In this document: one piece after another, positions 1-12,450 of the stretch
Position numbering within the stretch: position 1 is the stretch's first letter
Layout: each line of letters begins with the position of its first letter
From: Saccoglossus kowalevskii
Taxonomy: Eukaryota > Hemichordata > Enteropneusta > Harrimaniidae
DNA length: 29,500 nt
Reading direction: 5' to 3'
Assembly: GCF_000003605.2 (NCBI RefSeq)
Contig: NW_003122545.1
Coordinates: forward strand, 1 to 29,500
The notes under the pieces: generated by a model
Seen by the model: the letters and a program-made list of their open reading frames with translations, nothing else
Databases searched by the model: none
Told to the model about the DNA's origin: nothing
Made by a program: the position numbers and the translations under genes

Positions 1-360
1 TGATACCAGTATTCTCTACAGACCGTGTGTTGGTACCAGTATTCTCTACAGACCGTGTATTGATACCAGTATTCTCTACAGACCGTGTGTTGGTACCATT
101 ATTCTCTACAGACCGTGTGTTGATACCAGTATTCTCTACAGACCGTGTGTTGGTACCATTATTCTCTACAGACCGTGTGTTGATACCAGTATTCTCTACA
201 GACCGTGTGTTGATACCAGTATTCTCTACAGACCGTGTGTTGATACATGCATTCTCTACAGACCGTGTGTTGATACATGCATTCTCTACAGACCGTGTGT
301 TGATACCAGTATTCTCTACAGACCGTGTGTTGATACATGTATTCTCTACAGACCGTGTGT
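1..360. repeat. Alpha cassette, copy 1 (12 units)
   Basis: The unit order is A, G*, A, B, A, B, A, A, C, C, A, D. The same 12-unit order recurs at 901, 7381, 11941 and 21902. Bases 1-420 look identical to 7381-7800; the match ends at the ATTATC unit at 7801. The second unit always ends GTGTAT, and only its positions 3 and 9 differ among copies (G*, B* or A*). This is a block duplicated as a whole, not units that mutated independently. Confidence 0.93.
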
Positions 361-780
361 TGATACCAGTATTCTCTACAGACCGTGTGTTGATACCAGT
401 ATTCTCTACAGACCGTGTGTTGATACCAGTATTCTCTACAGACCGTGTGTTGATACCAGTATTCTCTACAGACCGTGTGTTGATACCAGTATTCTCTACA
501 GACCGTGTGTTGATACCAGTATTCTCTACAGACCGTGTGTTGATACCAGTATTCTCTACAGACCGTGTGTTGATACCAGTATTCTCTACAGACCGTGTGT
601 TGATACCAGTATTCTCTACAGACCGTGTGTTGATACCAGTATTCTCTACAGACCGTGTGTTGATACCAGTATTCTCTACAGACCGTGTGTTGATACCAGT
701 ATTCTCTACAGACCGTGTGTTGATACCAGTATTCTCTACAGACCGTGTGTTGATACCAGTATTCTCTACAGACCGTGTGT
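361..780. repeat. Pure consensus run, 14 units
   Basis: Fourteen identical type A units sit between the alpha cassette and a unit at 781 whose box 3 begins GTCCG. That GTCCG form recurs only at 16201. Identical neighbours suggest recent local amplification. Nothing else is visible here. Confidence 0.93.
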
Positions 781-840
781 TGATACCAGTATTCTCTACA
801 GTCCGTGTGTTGATACATGCATTCTCTACAGACCGTGTGT

Positions 841-1440
841 TGATACCAGTATTCTCTACAGACCGTGTGTTGATACCAGTATTCTCTACAGACCGTGTGT
901 TGATACCAGTATTCTCTACAGACCGTGTGTTGGTACCATTATTCTCTACAGACCGTGTATTGATACCAGTATTCTCTACAGACCGTGTGTTGGTACCATT
1001 ATTCTCTACAGACCGTGTGTTGATACCAGTATTCTCTACAGACCGTGTGTTGGTACCATTATTCTCTACAGACCGTGTGTTGATACCAGTATTCTCTACA
1101 GACCGTGTGTTGATACCAGTATTCTCTACAGACCGTGTGTTGATACATGCATTCTCTACAGACCGTGTGTTGATACATGCATTCTCTACAGACCGTGTGT
1201 TGATACCAGTATTCTCTACAGACCGTGTGTTGATACATGTATTCTCTACAGACCGTGTGTTGATACCAGTATTCTCTACAGACCGTGTGTTGATACCAGT
1301 ATTCTCTACAGACCGTGTGTTGATACCAGTATTCTCTACAGACCGTGTGTTGATACCAGTATTCTCTACAGACCGTGTGTTGATACCAGTATTCTCTACA
1401 GACCGTGTGTTGATACCAGTATTCTCTACAGACCGTGTGT
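841..1440. repeat. Long-range duplicate block, partner 21842-22441
   Basis: This 600-bp block holds three A units, an alpha cassette core with B* in second place (901-1260), and six A units. It appears identical to 21842-22441, offset by 21001 bases, which is 700 units plus the one-base insertion near 19151. The match ends upstream where 811 is type C but 21812 is A. It ends downstream where 1441 has box 1 TGATACTAGT. Confidence 0.9.
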
Positions 1441-1950
1441 TGATACTAGTATTCTCTACAGACCGTGTGTTGATACATGTATTCTCTACAGACCGTGTGT
1501 TGATACCAGTATTCTCTACAGACCGTGTGTTGATACATGTATTCTCTACAGACCGTGTGTTGATACCAGTATTCTCTACAGACCGTGTGTTGATACATGC
1601 ATTCTCTACAGACCGTGTGTTGATACCAGTATTCTCTACAGACCGTGTGTTGATACATGTATTCTCTACAGACCGTGTGTTGATACCAGTATTCTCTACA
1701 GACCGTGTGTTGATACATGCATTCTCTACAGACCGTGTGTTGATACCAGTATTCTCTACAGACCGTGTGTTGATACATGCATTCTCTACAGACCGTGTGT
1801 TGATACCAGTATTCTCTACAGACCGTGTGTTGATACATGTATTCTCTACAGACCGTGTGTTGGTACCAGTATTCTCTACAGACCGTGTGTTGACACCAGT
1901 ATTCTCTACAGACTGTGTGTTGATACCAGTATTTTCTACAGACCGTGTGT
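1441..1950. repeat. Epsilon cassette, copy 1: alternating C/D stretch with ATTTTC tail
   Basis: After a TGATACTAGT unit at 1441, D or C units alternate with A: D, A, D, A, C, A, D, A, C, A, C, A, D. Then come G (1861), a TGACACCAGT unit (1891, here with GACTG in box 3) and an ATTTTCTACA unit (1921). The core from 1531 recurs at 20102-20521 and at 25471-25920, the last with one extra A unit before G. A relative with two extra units lies at 16801-17280. The TGACACC and ATTTTC units make this cassette easy to track. Confidence 0.9.
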
Positions 1951-2580
1951 TGATACCAGTATTCTCTACAGACCGTGTGTTGATACCAGTATTCTCTACA
2001 GACCGTGTGTTGATACCAGTATTCTCTACAGACCGTGTGTTGATACCAGTATTCTCTACAGACCGTGTGTTGATACCAGTATTCTCTACAGACCGTGTGT
2101 TGATACCAGTATTCTCTACAGACCGTGTGTTGATACCAGTATTCTCTACAGACCGTGTGTTGATACCAGTATTCTCTACAGACCGTGTGTTGATACATGC
2201 ATTCTCTACAGACCGTGTGTTGATACCAGTATTCTCTACAGACCGTGTGTTGATACCAGTATTCTCTACAGACCGTGTGTTGATACCAGTATTCTCTACA
2301 GACCGTGTGTTGATACCAGTATTCTCTACAGACCGTGTGTTGATACCAGTATTCTCTACAGACCGTGTGTTGATACCAGTATTCTCTACAGACCGTGTGT
2401 TGATACCATTATTCTCTACAGACCGTGTGTTGATACCAGTATTCTCTACAGACCGTGTGTTGATACCATTATTCTCTACAGACCGTGTGTTGATACCAGT
2501 ATTCTCTACAGACCGTGTGTTGATACCAGTATTCTCTACAGACCGTGTGTTGATACCAGTATTCTCTACAGACCGTGTGT
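1951..2580. repeat. Mostly consensus units with two A-to-B intermediates
   Basis: The stretch is mainly type A, with one C at 2191. Units 2401 and 2461 have box 1 TGATACCATT, carrying the position 9 change of type B without its position 3 change. Together with type G (position 3 only) these are the single-step forms between A and B. The two are separated by one A unit, as B units usually are. Confidence 0.9.
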
Positions 2581-2610
2581 TGATACCAGTATTCTCTACA
2601 GACTGTGTGT

Positions 2611-4020
2611 TGATACCAGTATTCTCTACAGACCGTGTGTTGATACATGTATTCTCTACAGACCGTGTGTTGATACCAGTATTCTCTACAGACCGTGTGT
2701 TGATACCAGTATTCTCTACAGACCGTGTGTTGATACCAGTATTCTCTACAGACCGTGTGTTGGTACCATTATTCTCTACAGACCGTGTGTTGATACCAGT
2801 ATTCTCTACAGACCGTGTGTTGATACATGCATTCTCTACAGACCGTGTGTTGATACCAGTATTCTCTACAGACCGTGTGTTGATACATGTATTCTCTACA
2901 GACCGTGTGTTGATACCAGTATTCTCTACAGACCGTGTGTTGATACCAGTATTCTCTACAGACCGTGTGTTGATACCAGTATTCTCTACAGACCGGGTGT
3001 TGATACCAGTATTCTCTACAGACCGTGTATTGATACCAGTATTCTCTACAGACCGTGTGTTGATACCAGTATTCTCTACAGACCGTGTGTTGATACCAGT
3101 ATTCTCTACAGACCGTGTGTTGATACCAGTATTCTCTACAGACCGTGTGTTGATACATGTATTCTCTACAGACCGTGTGTTGATACCAGTATTCTCTACA
3201 GACCGTGTGTTGATACATGCATTCTCTACAGACCGTGTGTTGATACCAGTATTCTCTACAGACCGTGTGTTGATACCAGTATTCTCTACAGACCGTGTGT
3301 TGATACCAGTATTCTCTACAGACCGTGTGTTGATACCAGTATTCTCTACAGACCGTGTGTTGATACCAGTATTCTCTACAGACCGTGTGTTGATACATGT
3401 ATTCTCTACAGACCGTGTGTTGATACCAGTATTCTCTACAGACCGTGTGTTGATACCAGTATTCTCTACAGACCGTGTGTTGATACCAGTATTCTCTACA
3501 GACCGTGTGTTGGTACCATTATTCTCTACAGACCGTGTGTTGATACCAGTATTCTCTACAGACGGTGTGTTGATACATGCATTCTCTACAGACCGTGTGT
3601 TGATACCAGTATTCTCTACAGACCGTGTGTTGATACATGTATTCTCTACAGACCGTGTGTTGATACCAGTATTCTCTACAGACCGTGTGTTGATACCAGT
3701 ATTCTCTACAGACCGTGTGTTGATACCAGTATTCTCTACAGACCGGGTGTTGATACCAGTATTCTCTACAGACCGTGTATTGATACCAGTATTCTCTACA
3801 GACCGTGTGTTGATACCAGTATTCTCTACAGACCGTGTGTTGATACCAGTATTCTCTACAGACCGTGTGTTGATACCAGTATTCTCTACAGACCGTGTGT
3901 TGATACATGTATTCTCTACAGACCGTGTGTTGATACCAGTATTCTCTACAGACCGTGTGTTGATACATGCATTCTCTACAGACCGTGTGTTGATACCAGT
4001 ATTCTCTACAGACCGTGTGT
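2611..4020. repeat. 750-bp (25-unit) tandem higher-order duplication
   Basis: Bases 2611-3270 match 3361-4020, an offset of 750 bp, with one visible difference: unit 2791 is A and unit 3541 is H (bases 2814 and 3564). The shared order includes D, three A, B, A or H, C, A, D, A, A, a unit with box 3 GACCGGGTGT, A*, four A, D, A, C. The GACCGGG unit is found only here (2971 and 3721). Its left part, 2581-2970, also matches 6181-6570 at an offset of 3600 bp. Confidence 0.92.
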
Positions 4021-4500
4021 TGGTACCATTATTCTCTACAGACCGTGTGTTGATACCAGTATTCTCTACAGACCGTGTGTTGATACCAGTATTCTCTACA
4101 GACCGTGTGTTGATACATGCATTCTCTACAGACCGTGTGTTGATACCAGTATTCTCTACAGATCGTGTGTTGATACATGTATTCTCTACAGACCGTGTGT
4201 TGATACCAGTATTCTCTACAGACCGTGTGTTGGTACCAGTATTCTCTACAGACCGTGTGTTGATACCAGTATTCTCTACAGACCGTGTGTTGATACCAGT
4301 ATTCTATACAGACCGTGTGTTGACACCAGTATTCTTTACAGACCGTGTGTTGATACCAGTATTCTCTACAGACCGTGTGTTGATACCAGTATTCTCTACA
4401 GACCGTGTGTTGATACCAGTATTCTCTACAGACCGTGTGTTGATAACAGTATTCTCTACAGACCGTGTGTTGATACCAGTATTCTCTACAGACCGTGTGT
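3991..4500. repeat. Long-range duplicate block, partner 21272-21781
   Basis: This 510-bp block appears identical to 21272-21781. It carries several rare forms in the same order: a GATCG unit (4141), G (4231), an ATTCTATACA unit (4291), a TGACACCAGT unit with ATTCTTTACA (4321) and a TGATAACAGT unit (4441). Five shared rare variants in order rule out independent mutation. The flanking units differ (3961 is C against D at 21242; 4501 is D against A at 21782). Confidence 0.93.
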
Positions 4501-5670
4501 TGATACATGTATTCTCTACAGACCGTGTGTTGATACCAGTATTCTCTACAGACCGTGTGTTGATACCAGTATTCTCTACAGACCGTGTGTTGATACCAGT
4601 ATTCTCTACAGACCGTGTGTTGATACATGTATTCTCTACAGACCGTGTGTTGATACCAGTATTCTCTACAGACCGTGTGTTGATACATGTATTCTCTACA
4701 GACCGTGTGTTGATACATGTATTCTCTACAGACCGTGTGTTGGTATCAGTATTCTCTACAGACCGTGTGTTGATACCAGTATTCTCTACAGACCGTGTGT
4801 TGATACCAGTATTCTCTACAGACCGTGTGTTGATACCAGTATTCTCTACAGACCGTGTGTTGATACATGTATTCTCTACAGACCGTGTGTTGATACCAGT
4901 ATTCTCTACAGACCGTGTGTTGATACCAATATTCTCTACAGACCGTGTGTTGATACCAGTATTCTCTACAGATCGTGTGTTGATACCAGTATTCTCTACA
5001 GACCGTGTGCTGATACCGGTATTCTCTACAGACCGTGTGTTGATACCGGTATTCTCTACAGACCGTGTGTTGATACCAGTATTCTCTACAGACCGTGTGT
5101 TGATACCAGTATTCTCTACAGACCGTGTGTTGATACCAGTATTCTCTACAGACCGTGTGTTGGTACCATTATTCTCTACAGACCGTGTGTTGTTACCAGT
5201 ATTCTCTACAGACCGTGTGTTGATACCAGTATTCTCTACAGACCGTGTGTTGATACCAGTATTCTCTACAGACCGTGTGTTGATACCAGTATTCTCTACA
5301 GACCGTGTGTTGATACCAGTATTCTCTACAGACCGTGTGTTGATACCAGTATTCTCTACAGACCGTGTGTTGATACCAGTATTCTCTACAGACCGTGTGT
5401 TGATACCAGTATTCTCTACAGACCGTGTGTTGGTACCATTATTCTCTACAGACCGTGTGTTGATACCAGTATTCTCTACAGACCGTGTGTTGATACCAGT
5501 ATTCTCTACAGACCGTGTGTTGGTACCATTATTCTCTACAGACCGTGTGTTGATACCAGTATTCTCTACAGACCGTGTGTTGATACCAGTATTCTCTACA
5601 GACCGTGTGTTGATACCAGTATTCTCTACAGACCGTGTGTTGATACCAGTATTCTCTACAGACCGTGTGT
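4501..5670. repeat. Diverse stretch rich in private variants
   Basis: D units alternate with A up to 4890, with a D-D pair at 4681. Singular forms follow: TGGTATCAGT at 4741, TGATACCAAT at 4921, box 3 GATCG at 4951, a GTGTGC ending at 4981, TGATACCGGT at 5011 and 5041, and TGTTACCAGT at 5191. The CAAT and GATCG pair recurs together at 13171 and 16021. The rest is consensus with B at 5161, 5431 and 5521. The private variants suggest this part has been homogenised less recently than its surroundings. Confidence 0.88.
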
Positions 5671-6180
5671 TGATACATGTATTCTCTACAGACCGTGTGT
5701 TGATACCAGTATTCTCTACAGACGGTGTGTTGATACATGCATTCTCTACAGACCGTGTGTTGATACCTGTATTCTCTACAGACCGTGTGTTGATACATGT
5801 ATTCTCTACAGACCGTGTGTTGATACCAGTATTCTCTACAGACCGTGTGTTGATACATGCATTCTCTACAGACCGTGTGTTGATACCAGTATTCTCTACA
5901 GACTGTGTGTTGATACATGTATTCTCTACAGACCGTGTGTTGATACCAGTATTCTCTACAGACCGTGTGTTGGTACCAGTATTCTCTACAGACCGTGTGT
6001 TGATACCAGTATTCTCTACAGACCGTGTGTTGATACCAGTATTCTCTACAGACCGTGTGTTGACACCAGTATTCTCTACAGACCGTGTGTTGATACCAGT
6101 ATTCTCTACAGACCGTGTGTTGATACCAGTATTCTCTACAGACCGTGTGTTGATACCAGTATTCTCTACAGACCGTGTGT
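5671..6180. repeat. Delta-like cassette fragment plus mixed units
   Basis: The order D, H, C, TGATACCTGT, D, A, C at 5671-5880 matches 11041-11250. A GACTG unit (5881), D, A, G, A, A, a TGACACCAGT unit (6061) and consensus units follow. A second GACTG unit at 6181 opens the block that matches 2581-2970. Confidence 0.88.
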
Positions 6181-6570
6181 TGATACCAGTATTCTCTACA
6201 GACTGTGTGTTGATACCAGTATTCTCTACAGACCGTGTGTTGATACATGTATTCTCTACAGACCGTGTGTTGATACCAGTATTCTCTACAGACCGTGTGT
6301 TGATACCAGTATTCTCTACAGACCGTGTGTTGATACCAGTATTCTCTACAGACCGTGTGTTGGTACCATTATTCTCTACAGACCGTGTGTTGATACCAGT
6401 ATTCTCTACAGACCGTGTGTTGATACATGCATTCTCTACAGACCGTGTGTTGATACCAGTATTCTCTACAGACCGTGTGTTGATACATGTATTCTCTACA
6501 GACCGTGTGTTGATACCAGTATTCTCTACAGACCGTGTGTTGATACCAGTATTCTCTACAGACCGTGTGT
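6181..6570. repeat. Duplicate of 2581-2970
   Basis: Thirteen units in the order GACTG unit, A, D, A, A, A, B, A, C, A, D, A, A appear identical to 2581-2970 (offset 3600 bp). The match ends where 2971 carries GACCGGG while 6571 carries ATTCTCTATA. The ATTCTCTATA form recurs at 17881 and 23882. Confidence 0.9.
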
Positions 6571-6630
6571 TGATACCAGTATTCTCTATAGACCGTGTGT
6601 TGATACCTGTATTCTCTACAGACCGTGTGT

Positions 6631-7290
6631 TGATACCAGTATTCTCTACAGACCGTGTGTTGATACCAGTATTCTCTACAGACCGTGTGTTGATACCAGT
6701 ATTCTCTACAGACCGTGTGTTGATACCAGTATTCTCTACAGACCGTGTGTTGATACCAGTATTCTCTACAGACCGTGTGTTGATACCAGTATTCTCTACA
6801 GACCGTGTGTTGATACCAGTATTCTCTACAGACCGTGTGTTGATACCAGTATTCTCTACAGACCGTGTGTTGATACCAGTATTCTCTACAGACCGTGTGT
6901 TGATACCAGTATTCTCTACAGACCGTGTGTTGATACCAGTATTCTCTACAGACCGTGTGTTGATACCAGTATTCTCTACAGACCGTGTGTTGATACCAGT
7001 ATTCTCTACAGACCGTGTGTTGATACCAGTATTCTCTACAGACCGTGTGTTGATACCAGTATTCTCTACAGACCGTGTGTTGATACCAGTATTCTCTACA
7101 GACCGTGTGTTGATACCAGTATTCTCTACAGACCGTGTGTTGATACCAGTATTCTCTACAGACCGTGTGTTGATACCAGTATTCTCTACAGACCGTGTGT
7201 TGATACCAGTATTCTCTACAGACCGTGTGTTGATACCAGTATTCTCTACAGACCGTGTGTTGATACCAGTATTCTCTACAGACCGTGTGT
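6631..7290. repeat. Pure consensus run, 22 units
   Basis: Twenty-two identical type A units follow a TGATACCTGT unit at 6601 and stop at a C unit at 7291. This is one of the longest homogeneous runs in the window. No other signal is visible. Confidence 0.93.
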
Positions 7291-7380
7291 TGATACATGC
7301 ATTCTCTACAGACCGTGTGTTGATACCAGTATTCTCTACAGACCGTGTGTTGATACCAGTATTCTCTACAGACCGTGTGT

Positions 7381-7740
7381 TGATACCAGTATTCTCTACA
7401 GACCGTGTGTTGGTACCAGTATTCTCTACAGACCGTGTATTGATACCAGTATTCTCTACAGACCGTGTGTTGGTACCATTATTCTCTACAGACCGTGTGT
7501 TGATACCAGTATTCTCTACAGACCGTGTGTTGGTACCATTATTCTCTACAGACCGTGTGTTGATACCAGTATTCTCTACAGACCGTGTGTTGATACCAGT
7601 ATTCTCTACAGACCGTGTGTTGATACATGCATTCTCTACAGACCGTGTGTTGATACATGCATTCTCTACAGACCGTGTGTTGATACCAGTATTCTCTACA
7701 GACCGTGTGTTGATACATGTATTCTCTACAGACCGTGTGT
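7381..7740. repeat. Alpha cassette, copy 3
   Basis: The order A, G*, A, B, A, B, A, A, C, C, A, D is the same as at 1-360, including the G* second unit. Identity with bases 1-420 continues to 7800. Confidence 0.92.
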
Positions 7741-7800
7741 TGATACCAGTATTCTCTACAGACCGTGTGTTGATACCAGTATTCTCTACAGACCGTGTGT

Positions 7801-8580
7801 TGATACCAGTATTATCTACAGACCGTGTGTTGATACCAGTATTCTCTACAGACCGTGTGTTGATACCAGTATTCTCTACAGACCGTGTGTTGATACCAGT
7901 ATTCTCTACAGACCGTGTGTTGATACCAGTATTCTCTACAGACGGTGTGTTGATACCAGTATTCTCTACAGACGGTGTGCTGATACCAGTATTCTCTACA
8001 GACGGTGTGTTGTTACATGCATTCTCTACAGACCGTGTGTTGATACCTGTATTCTCTACAGACCGTGTGTTGGTACCAGTATTCTCTACAGACCGTGTGT
8101 TGATACCAGTATTCTCTACAGACCGTGTGTTGATACATGTATTCTCTACAGACCGTGTGTTGATACCAGTATTCTCTACAGACCGTGTGTTGATACCAGT
8201 ATTCTCTACAGACCGTGTGTTGATACCAGTATTCTCTACAGACCGTGTGTTGATACCAGTATTCTCTACAGACCGTGTGTTGATACCAGTATTCTCTACA
8301 GACCGTGTGTTGATACCAGTATTCTCTACAGAACGTGTGTTGATACCAGTATTCTCCACAGACCGTGTGTTGATACATGTATTCTCTACAGACCGTGTGT
8401 TGATACCAGTATTCTCTACAGACCGTGTGTTGATACATGTATTCTCTACAGACCGTGTGTTGATACCAGTATTCTCTACAGACCGTGTGTTGATACCAGT
8501 ATTCTCTACAGACCGTGTGTTGATACCAGTATTCTCTACAGACCGTGTGTTGATATCAGTATTCTCTACAGACCGTGTGT
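7801..8580. repeat. Gamma cassette copy 1 and flanking mixed units
   Basis: An ATTATC unit (7801) and three A units precede H (7921), an H ending GTGTGC (7951) and H (7981). Then come TGTTACATGC (8011), TGATACCTGT (8041) and G (8071). The order H, TGTTACATGC, TGATACCTGT, G recurs at 12661, 17551, 20762 and 23552. Downstream lie D (8131), consensus units, E (8311), an ATTCTCCACA unit (8341), D (8371), D (8431) and a TGATATCAGT unit (8551). Confidence 0.9.
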
Positions 8581-9150
8581 TGATACCAGTATTCTCTACA
8601 GACCGTGTGTTGATACCAGTATTCTCTACAGACCGTGTGTTGATACCAGTATTCTCTACAGACCGTGTGTTGATACCAGTATTCTCTACAGACCGTGTGT
8701 TGATACCAGTATTCTCTACAGACCGTGTGTTGATACCAGTATTCTCTACAGACCGTGTGTTGATACCAGTATTCTCTACAGACCGTGTGTTGATACCAGT
8801 ATTCTCTACAGACCGTGTGTTGATACCAGTATTCTCTACAGACCGTGTGTTGATACCAGTATTCTCTACAGACCGTGTGTTGATACCAGTATTCTCTACA
8901 GACCGTGTGTTGATACCAGTATTCTCTACAGACCGTGTGTTGATACCAGTATTCTCTACAGACCGTGTGTTGATACCAGTATTCTCTACAGACCGTGTGT
9001 TGATACCAGTATTCTCTACAGACCGTGTGTTGATACCAGTATTCTCTACAGACCGTGTGTTGATACCAGTATTCTCTACAGACCGTGTGTTGATACCAGT
9101 ATTCTCTACAGACCGTGTGTTGATACCAGTATTCTCTACAGACCGTGTGT
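8581..9150. repeat. Pure consensus run, 19 units
   Basis: Nineteen identical type A units lie between a TGATATCAGT unit (8551) and a B* unit (9151). No other feature is visible. Confidence 0.93.
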
Positions 9151-9180
9151 TGGTACCATTATTCTCTACAGACCGTGTAT

Positions 9181-10044
9181 TGATACCAGTATTCTCTACA
9201 GACCGTGTGTTGATACCAGTATTCTCTACAGACCGTGTGTTGATACCAGTATTCTCTACAGACCGTGTGTTGATACCAGTATTCTCTACAGACCGTGTGT
9301 TGATACCAGTATTCTCTACAGACCGTGTGTTGATACCAGTATTCTCTACAGACCATGTGTTGGTATCAGTATTCTCCACAGACCATGTGTTGATACCAGT
9401 ATTCTCTACAGACCGTGTGTTGATACCAGTATTCTCTACAGACCGTGTGTTGATACCAGTATTCTCTACAGACCGTGTGTTGGTACCAGTATTCTCTACA
9501 GACCGTGTGTTGGTACCATTATTCTCTACAGACCGTGTGTTGATACCAGTATTCTCTACAGACCGTGTGTTGATACCAGTATTCTCTACAGACCGTGTGT
9601 TGATACCAGTATTCTCTACAGACCGTGTGTTGATACCAGTATTCTCTACAGACCGTGTGTTGATACCAGTATTCTCTACAGACCGTGTGTTGATACCAGT
9701 ATTCTCTACAGAACGTGTGTTGATACCAGTATTCTCTACAGACCGTGTGTTGATACCAGTATTCTCTACAGACCGTGTGTTGATACATGCATTCTCTACA
9801 GACCGTGTGTTGATACCAGTATTCTCTACAGACCGTGTGTTGATACCAGTATTCTCTACAGACCGTGTGTTGATACCAGTATTCTCTACAGACCGTGTGT
9901 TGGTACCATTATTCTCTACAGACCGTGTGTTGATACCAGTATTCTCTACAGACCGTGTGTTGGTACCATTATTCTCTACAGACCGTGTGTTGATACCAGT
10001 ATTCTCTACAGACCGTGTGTTGGTACCATTATTCTCTACAGACC
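9181..10044. repeat. Single-copy form of the 690-bp higher-order unit, partner 13561-14424
   Basis: Five A units, a unit with GACCATG (9331), V (9361), three A, G, B, five A, E, two A, C, three A, B, A, B, A, B. The block matches 13561-14424 over about 864 bp at an offset of 4380. The match ends at position 25 of the last B unit, which is G here and A at 14425. Here the block stands alone: the B at 10021 is normal and is followed by A* (10051), H and C. It is therefore the probable unamplified form of the repeat at 13741. Confidence 0.92.
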
Positions 10045-10200
10045 GTGTGTTGATACCAGTATTCTCTACAGACCGTGTATTGATACCAGTATTCTCTACA
10101 GACGGTGTGTTGATACATGCATTCTCTACAGACCGTGTGTTGATACCAGTATTCTCTACAGACCGTGTGTTGATACATGTATTCTCTACAGACCGTGTGT

Positions 10201-10770
10201 TGATACCAGTATTCTCTACAGACCGTGTGTTGATACCAGTATTCTCTACAGACCGTGTGTTGATACCAGTATTCTCTACAGACCGTGTGTTGATACCAGT
10301 ATTCTCTACAGACCGTGTGTTGATACCAGTATTCTCTACAGACCGTGTGTTGATACCAGTATTCTCTACAGACCGTGTGTTGATACCAGTATTCTCTACA
10401 GACCGTGTGTTGATACCAGTATTCTCTACAGACCGTGTGTTGATACCAGTATTCTCTACAGACCGTGTGTTGATACCAGTATTCTCTACAGACCGTGTGT
10501 TGATACCAGTATTCTCTACAGACCGTGTGTTGATACCAGTATTCTCTACAGACCGTGTGTTGATACCAGTATTCTCTACAGACCGTGTGTTGATACCAGT
10601 ATTCTCTACAGACCGTGTGTTGATACCAGTATTCTCTACAGACCGTGTGTTGATACCAGTATTCTCTACAGACCGTGTGTTGATACCAGTATTCTCTACA
10701 GACCGTGTGTTGATACCAGTATTCTCTACAGACCGTGTGTTGATACCAGTATTCTCTACAGACCGTGTGT
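10201..10770. repeat. Pure consensus run, 19 units
   Basis: Nineteen identical type A units follow a D unit (10171) and end at E (10771). The following order of A, A, C resembles the E-containing part of the 690-bp repeat. Confidence 0.92.
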
Positions 10771-10920
10771 TGATACCAGTATTCTCTACAGAACGTGTGT
10801 TGATACCAGTATTCTCTACAGACCGTGTGTTGATACCAGTATTCTCTACAGACCGTGTGTTGATACATGCATTCTCTACAGACCGTGTGTTGATACCAGT
10901 ATTCTCTACAGACCGTGTGT

Positions 10921-11280
10921 TGATACCAGTATTCTCTACAGACGGTGTGTTGATACCAGTATTCTCTACAGACGGTGTGCTGATACCAGTATTCTCTACA
11001 GACCGTGTGTTGATACCAGTATTCTCTACAGACCGTGTGTTGATACATGTATTCTCTACAGACCGTGTGTTGATACCAGTATTCTCTACAGACGGTGTGT
11101 TGATACATGCATTCTCTACAGACCGTGTGTTGATACCTGTATTCTCTACAGACCGTGTGTTGATACATGTATTCTCTACAGACCGTGTGTTGATACCAGT
11201 ATTCTCTACAGACCGTGTGTTGATACATGCATTCTCTACAGACCGTGTGTTGATACCAGTATTCTCTACAGACCGTGTGT
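10921..11280. repeat. Delta cassette, copy 1 (12 units)
   Basis: The order is H, H ending GTGTGC, A, A, D, H, C, TGATACCTGT, D, A, C, A. It matches 16561-16920 exactly by eye, offset 5640 bp. It matches 18151-18510 except for one base, because the second H at 18181 ends GTGTGT. Downstream the copies part: 11281 is C, while 16921 and 18511 are D. Confidence 0.92.
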
Positions 11281-11370
11281 TGATACATGCATTCTCTACA
11301 GACCGTGTGTTGATACCAGTATTCTCTACAGACCGTGTGTTGATACATGTATTCTCTACAGACCGTGTGT

Positions 11371-11850
11371 TGATACCAGTATTCTCTACAGACCGTGTGT
11401 TGATACCAGTATTCTCTACAGACCGTGTGTTGATACCAGTATTCTCTACAGACCGTGTGTTGATACCAGTATTCTCTACAGACCGTGTGTTGATACCAGT
11501 ATTCTCTACAGACCGTGTGTTGATACCAGTATTCTCTACAGACCGTGTGTTGATACCAGTATTCTCTACAGACCGTGTGTTGATACCAGTATTCTCTACA
11601 GACCGTGTGTTGATACCAGTATTCTCTACAGACCGTGTGTTGATACCAGTATTCTCTACAGACCGTGTGTTGATACCAGTATTCTCTACAGACCGTGTGT
11701 TGATACCAGTATTCTCTACAGACCGTGTGTTGATACCAGTATTCTCTACAGACCGTGTGTTGATACCAGTATTCTCTACAGACCGTGTGTTGATACCAGT
11801 ATTCTCTACAGACCGTGTGTTGATACCAGTATTCTCTACAGACCGTGTGT
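11371..11850. repeat. Pure consensus run, 16 units
   Basis: Sixteen identical type A units lie between D (11341) and C (11851). No other feature is visible. Confidence 0.92.
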
Positions 11851-11940
11851 TGATACATGCATTCTCTACAGACCGTGTGTTGATACCAGTATTCTCTACA
11901 GACCGTGTGTTGATACCAGTATTCTCTACAGACCGTGTGT

Positions 11941-12300
11941 TGATACCAGTATTCTCTACAGACCGTGTGTTGATACCAGTATTCTCTACAGACCGTGTAT
12001 TGATACCAGTATTCTCTACAGACCGTGTGTTGGTACCATTATTCTCTACAGACCGTGTGTTGATACCAGTATTCTCTACAGACCGTGTGTTGGTACCATT
12101 ATTCTCTACAGACCGTGTGTTGATACCAGTATTCTCTACAGACCGTGTGTTGATACCAGTATTCTCTACAGACCGTGTGTTGATACATGCATTCTCTACA
12201 GACCGTGTGTTGATACATGCATTCTCTACAGACCGTGTGTTGATACCAGTATTCTCTACAGACCGTGTGTTGATACATGTATTCTCTACAGACCGTGTGT
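11941..12300. repeat. Alpha cassette, copy 4
   Basis: The order is A, A*, A, B, A, B, A, A, C, C, A, D. The second unit keeps the GTGTAT ending but has a plain box 1, unlike G* at 31 and 7411 or B* at 931 and 21932. Ten consensus units follow. Confidence 0.92.
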
Positions 12301-12450
12301 TGATACCAGTATTCTCTACAGACCGTGTGTTGATACCAGTATTCTCTACAGACCGTGTGTTGATACCAGTATTCTCTACAGACCGTGTGTTGATACCAGT
12401 ATTCTCTACAGACCGTGTGTTGATACCAGTATTCTCTACAGACCGTGTGT

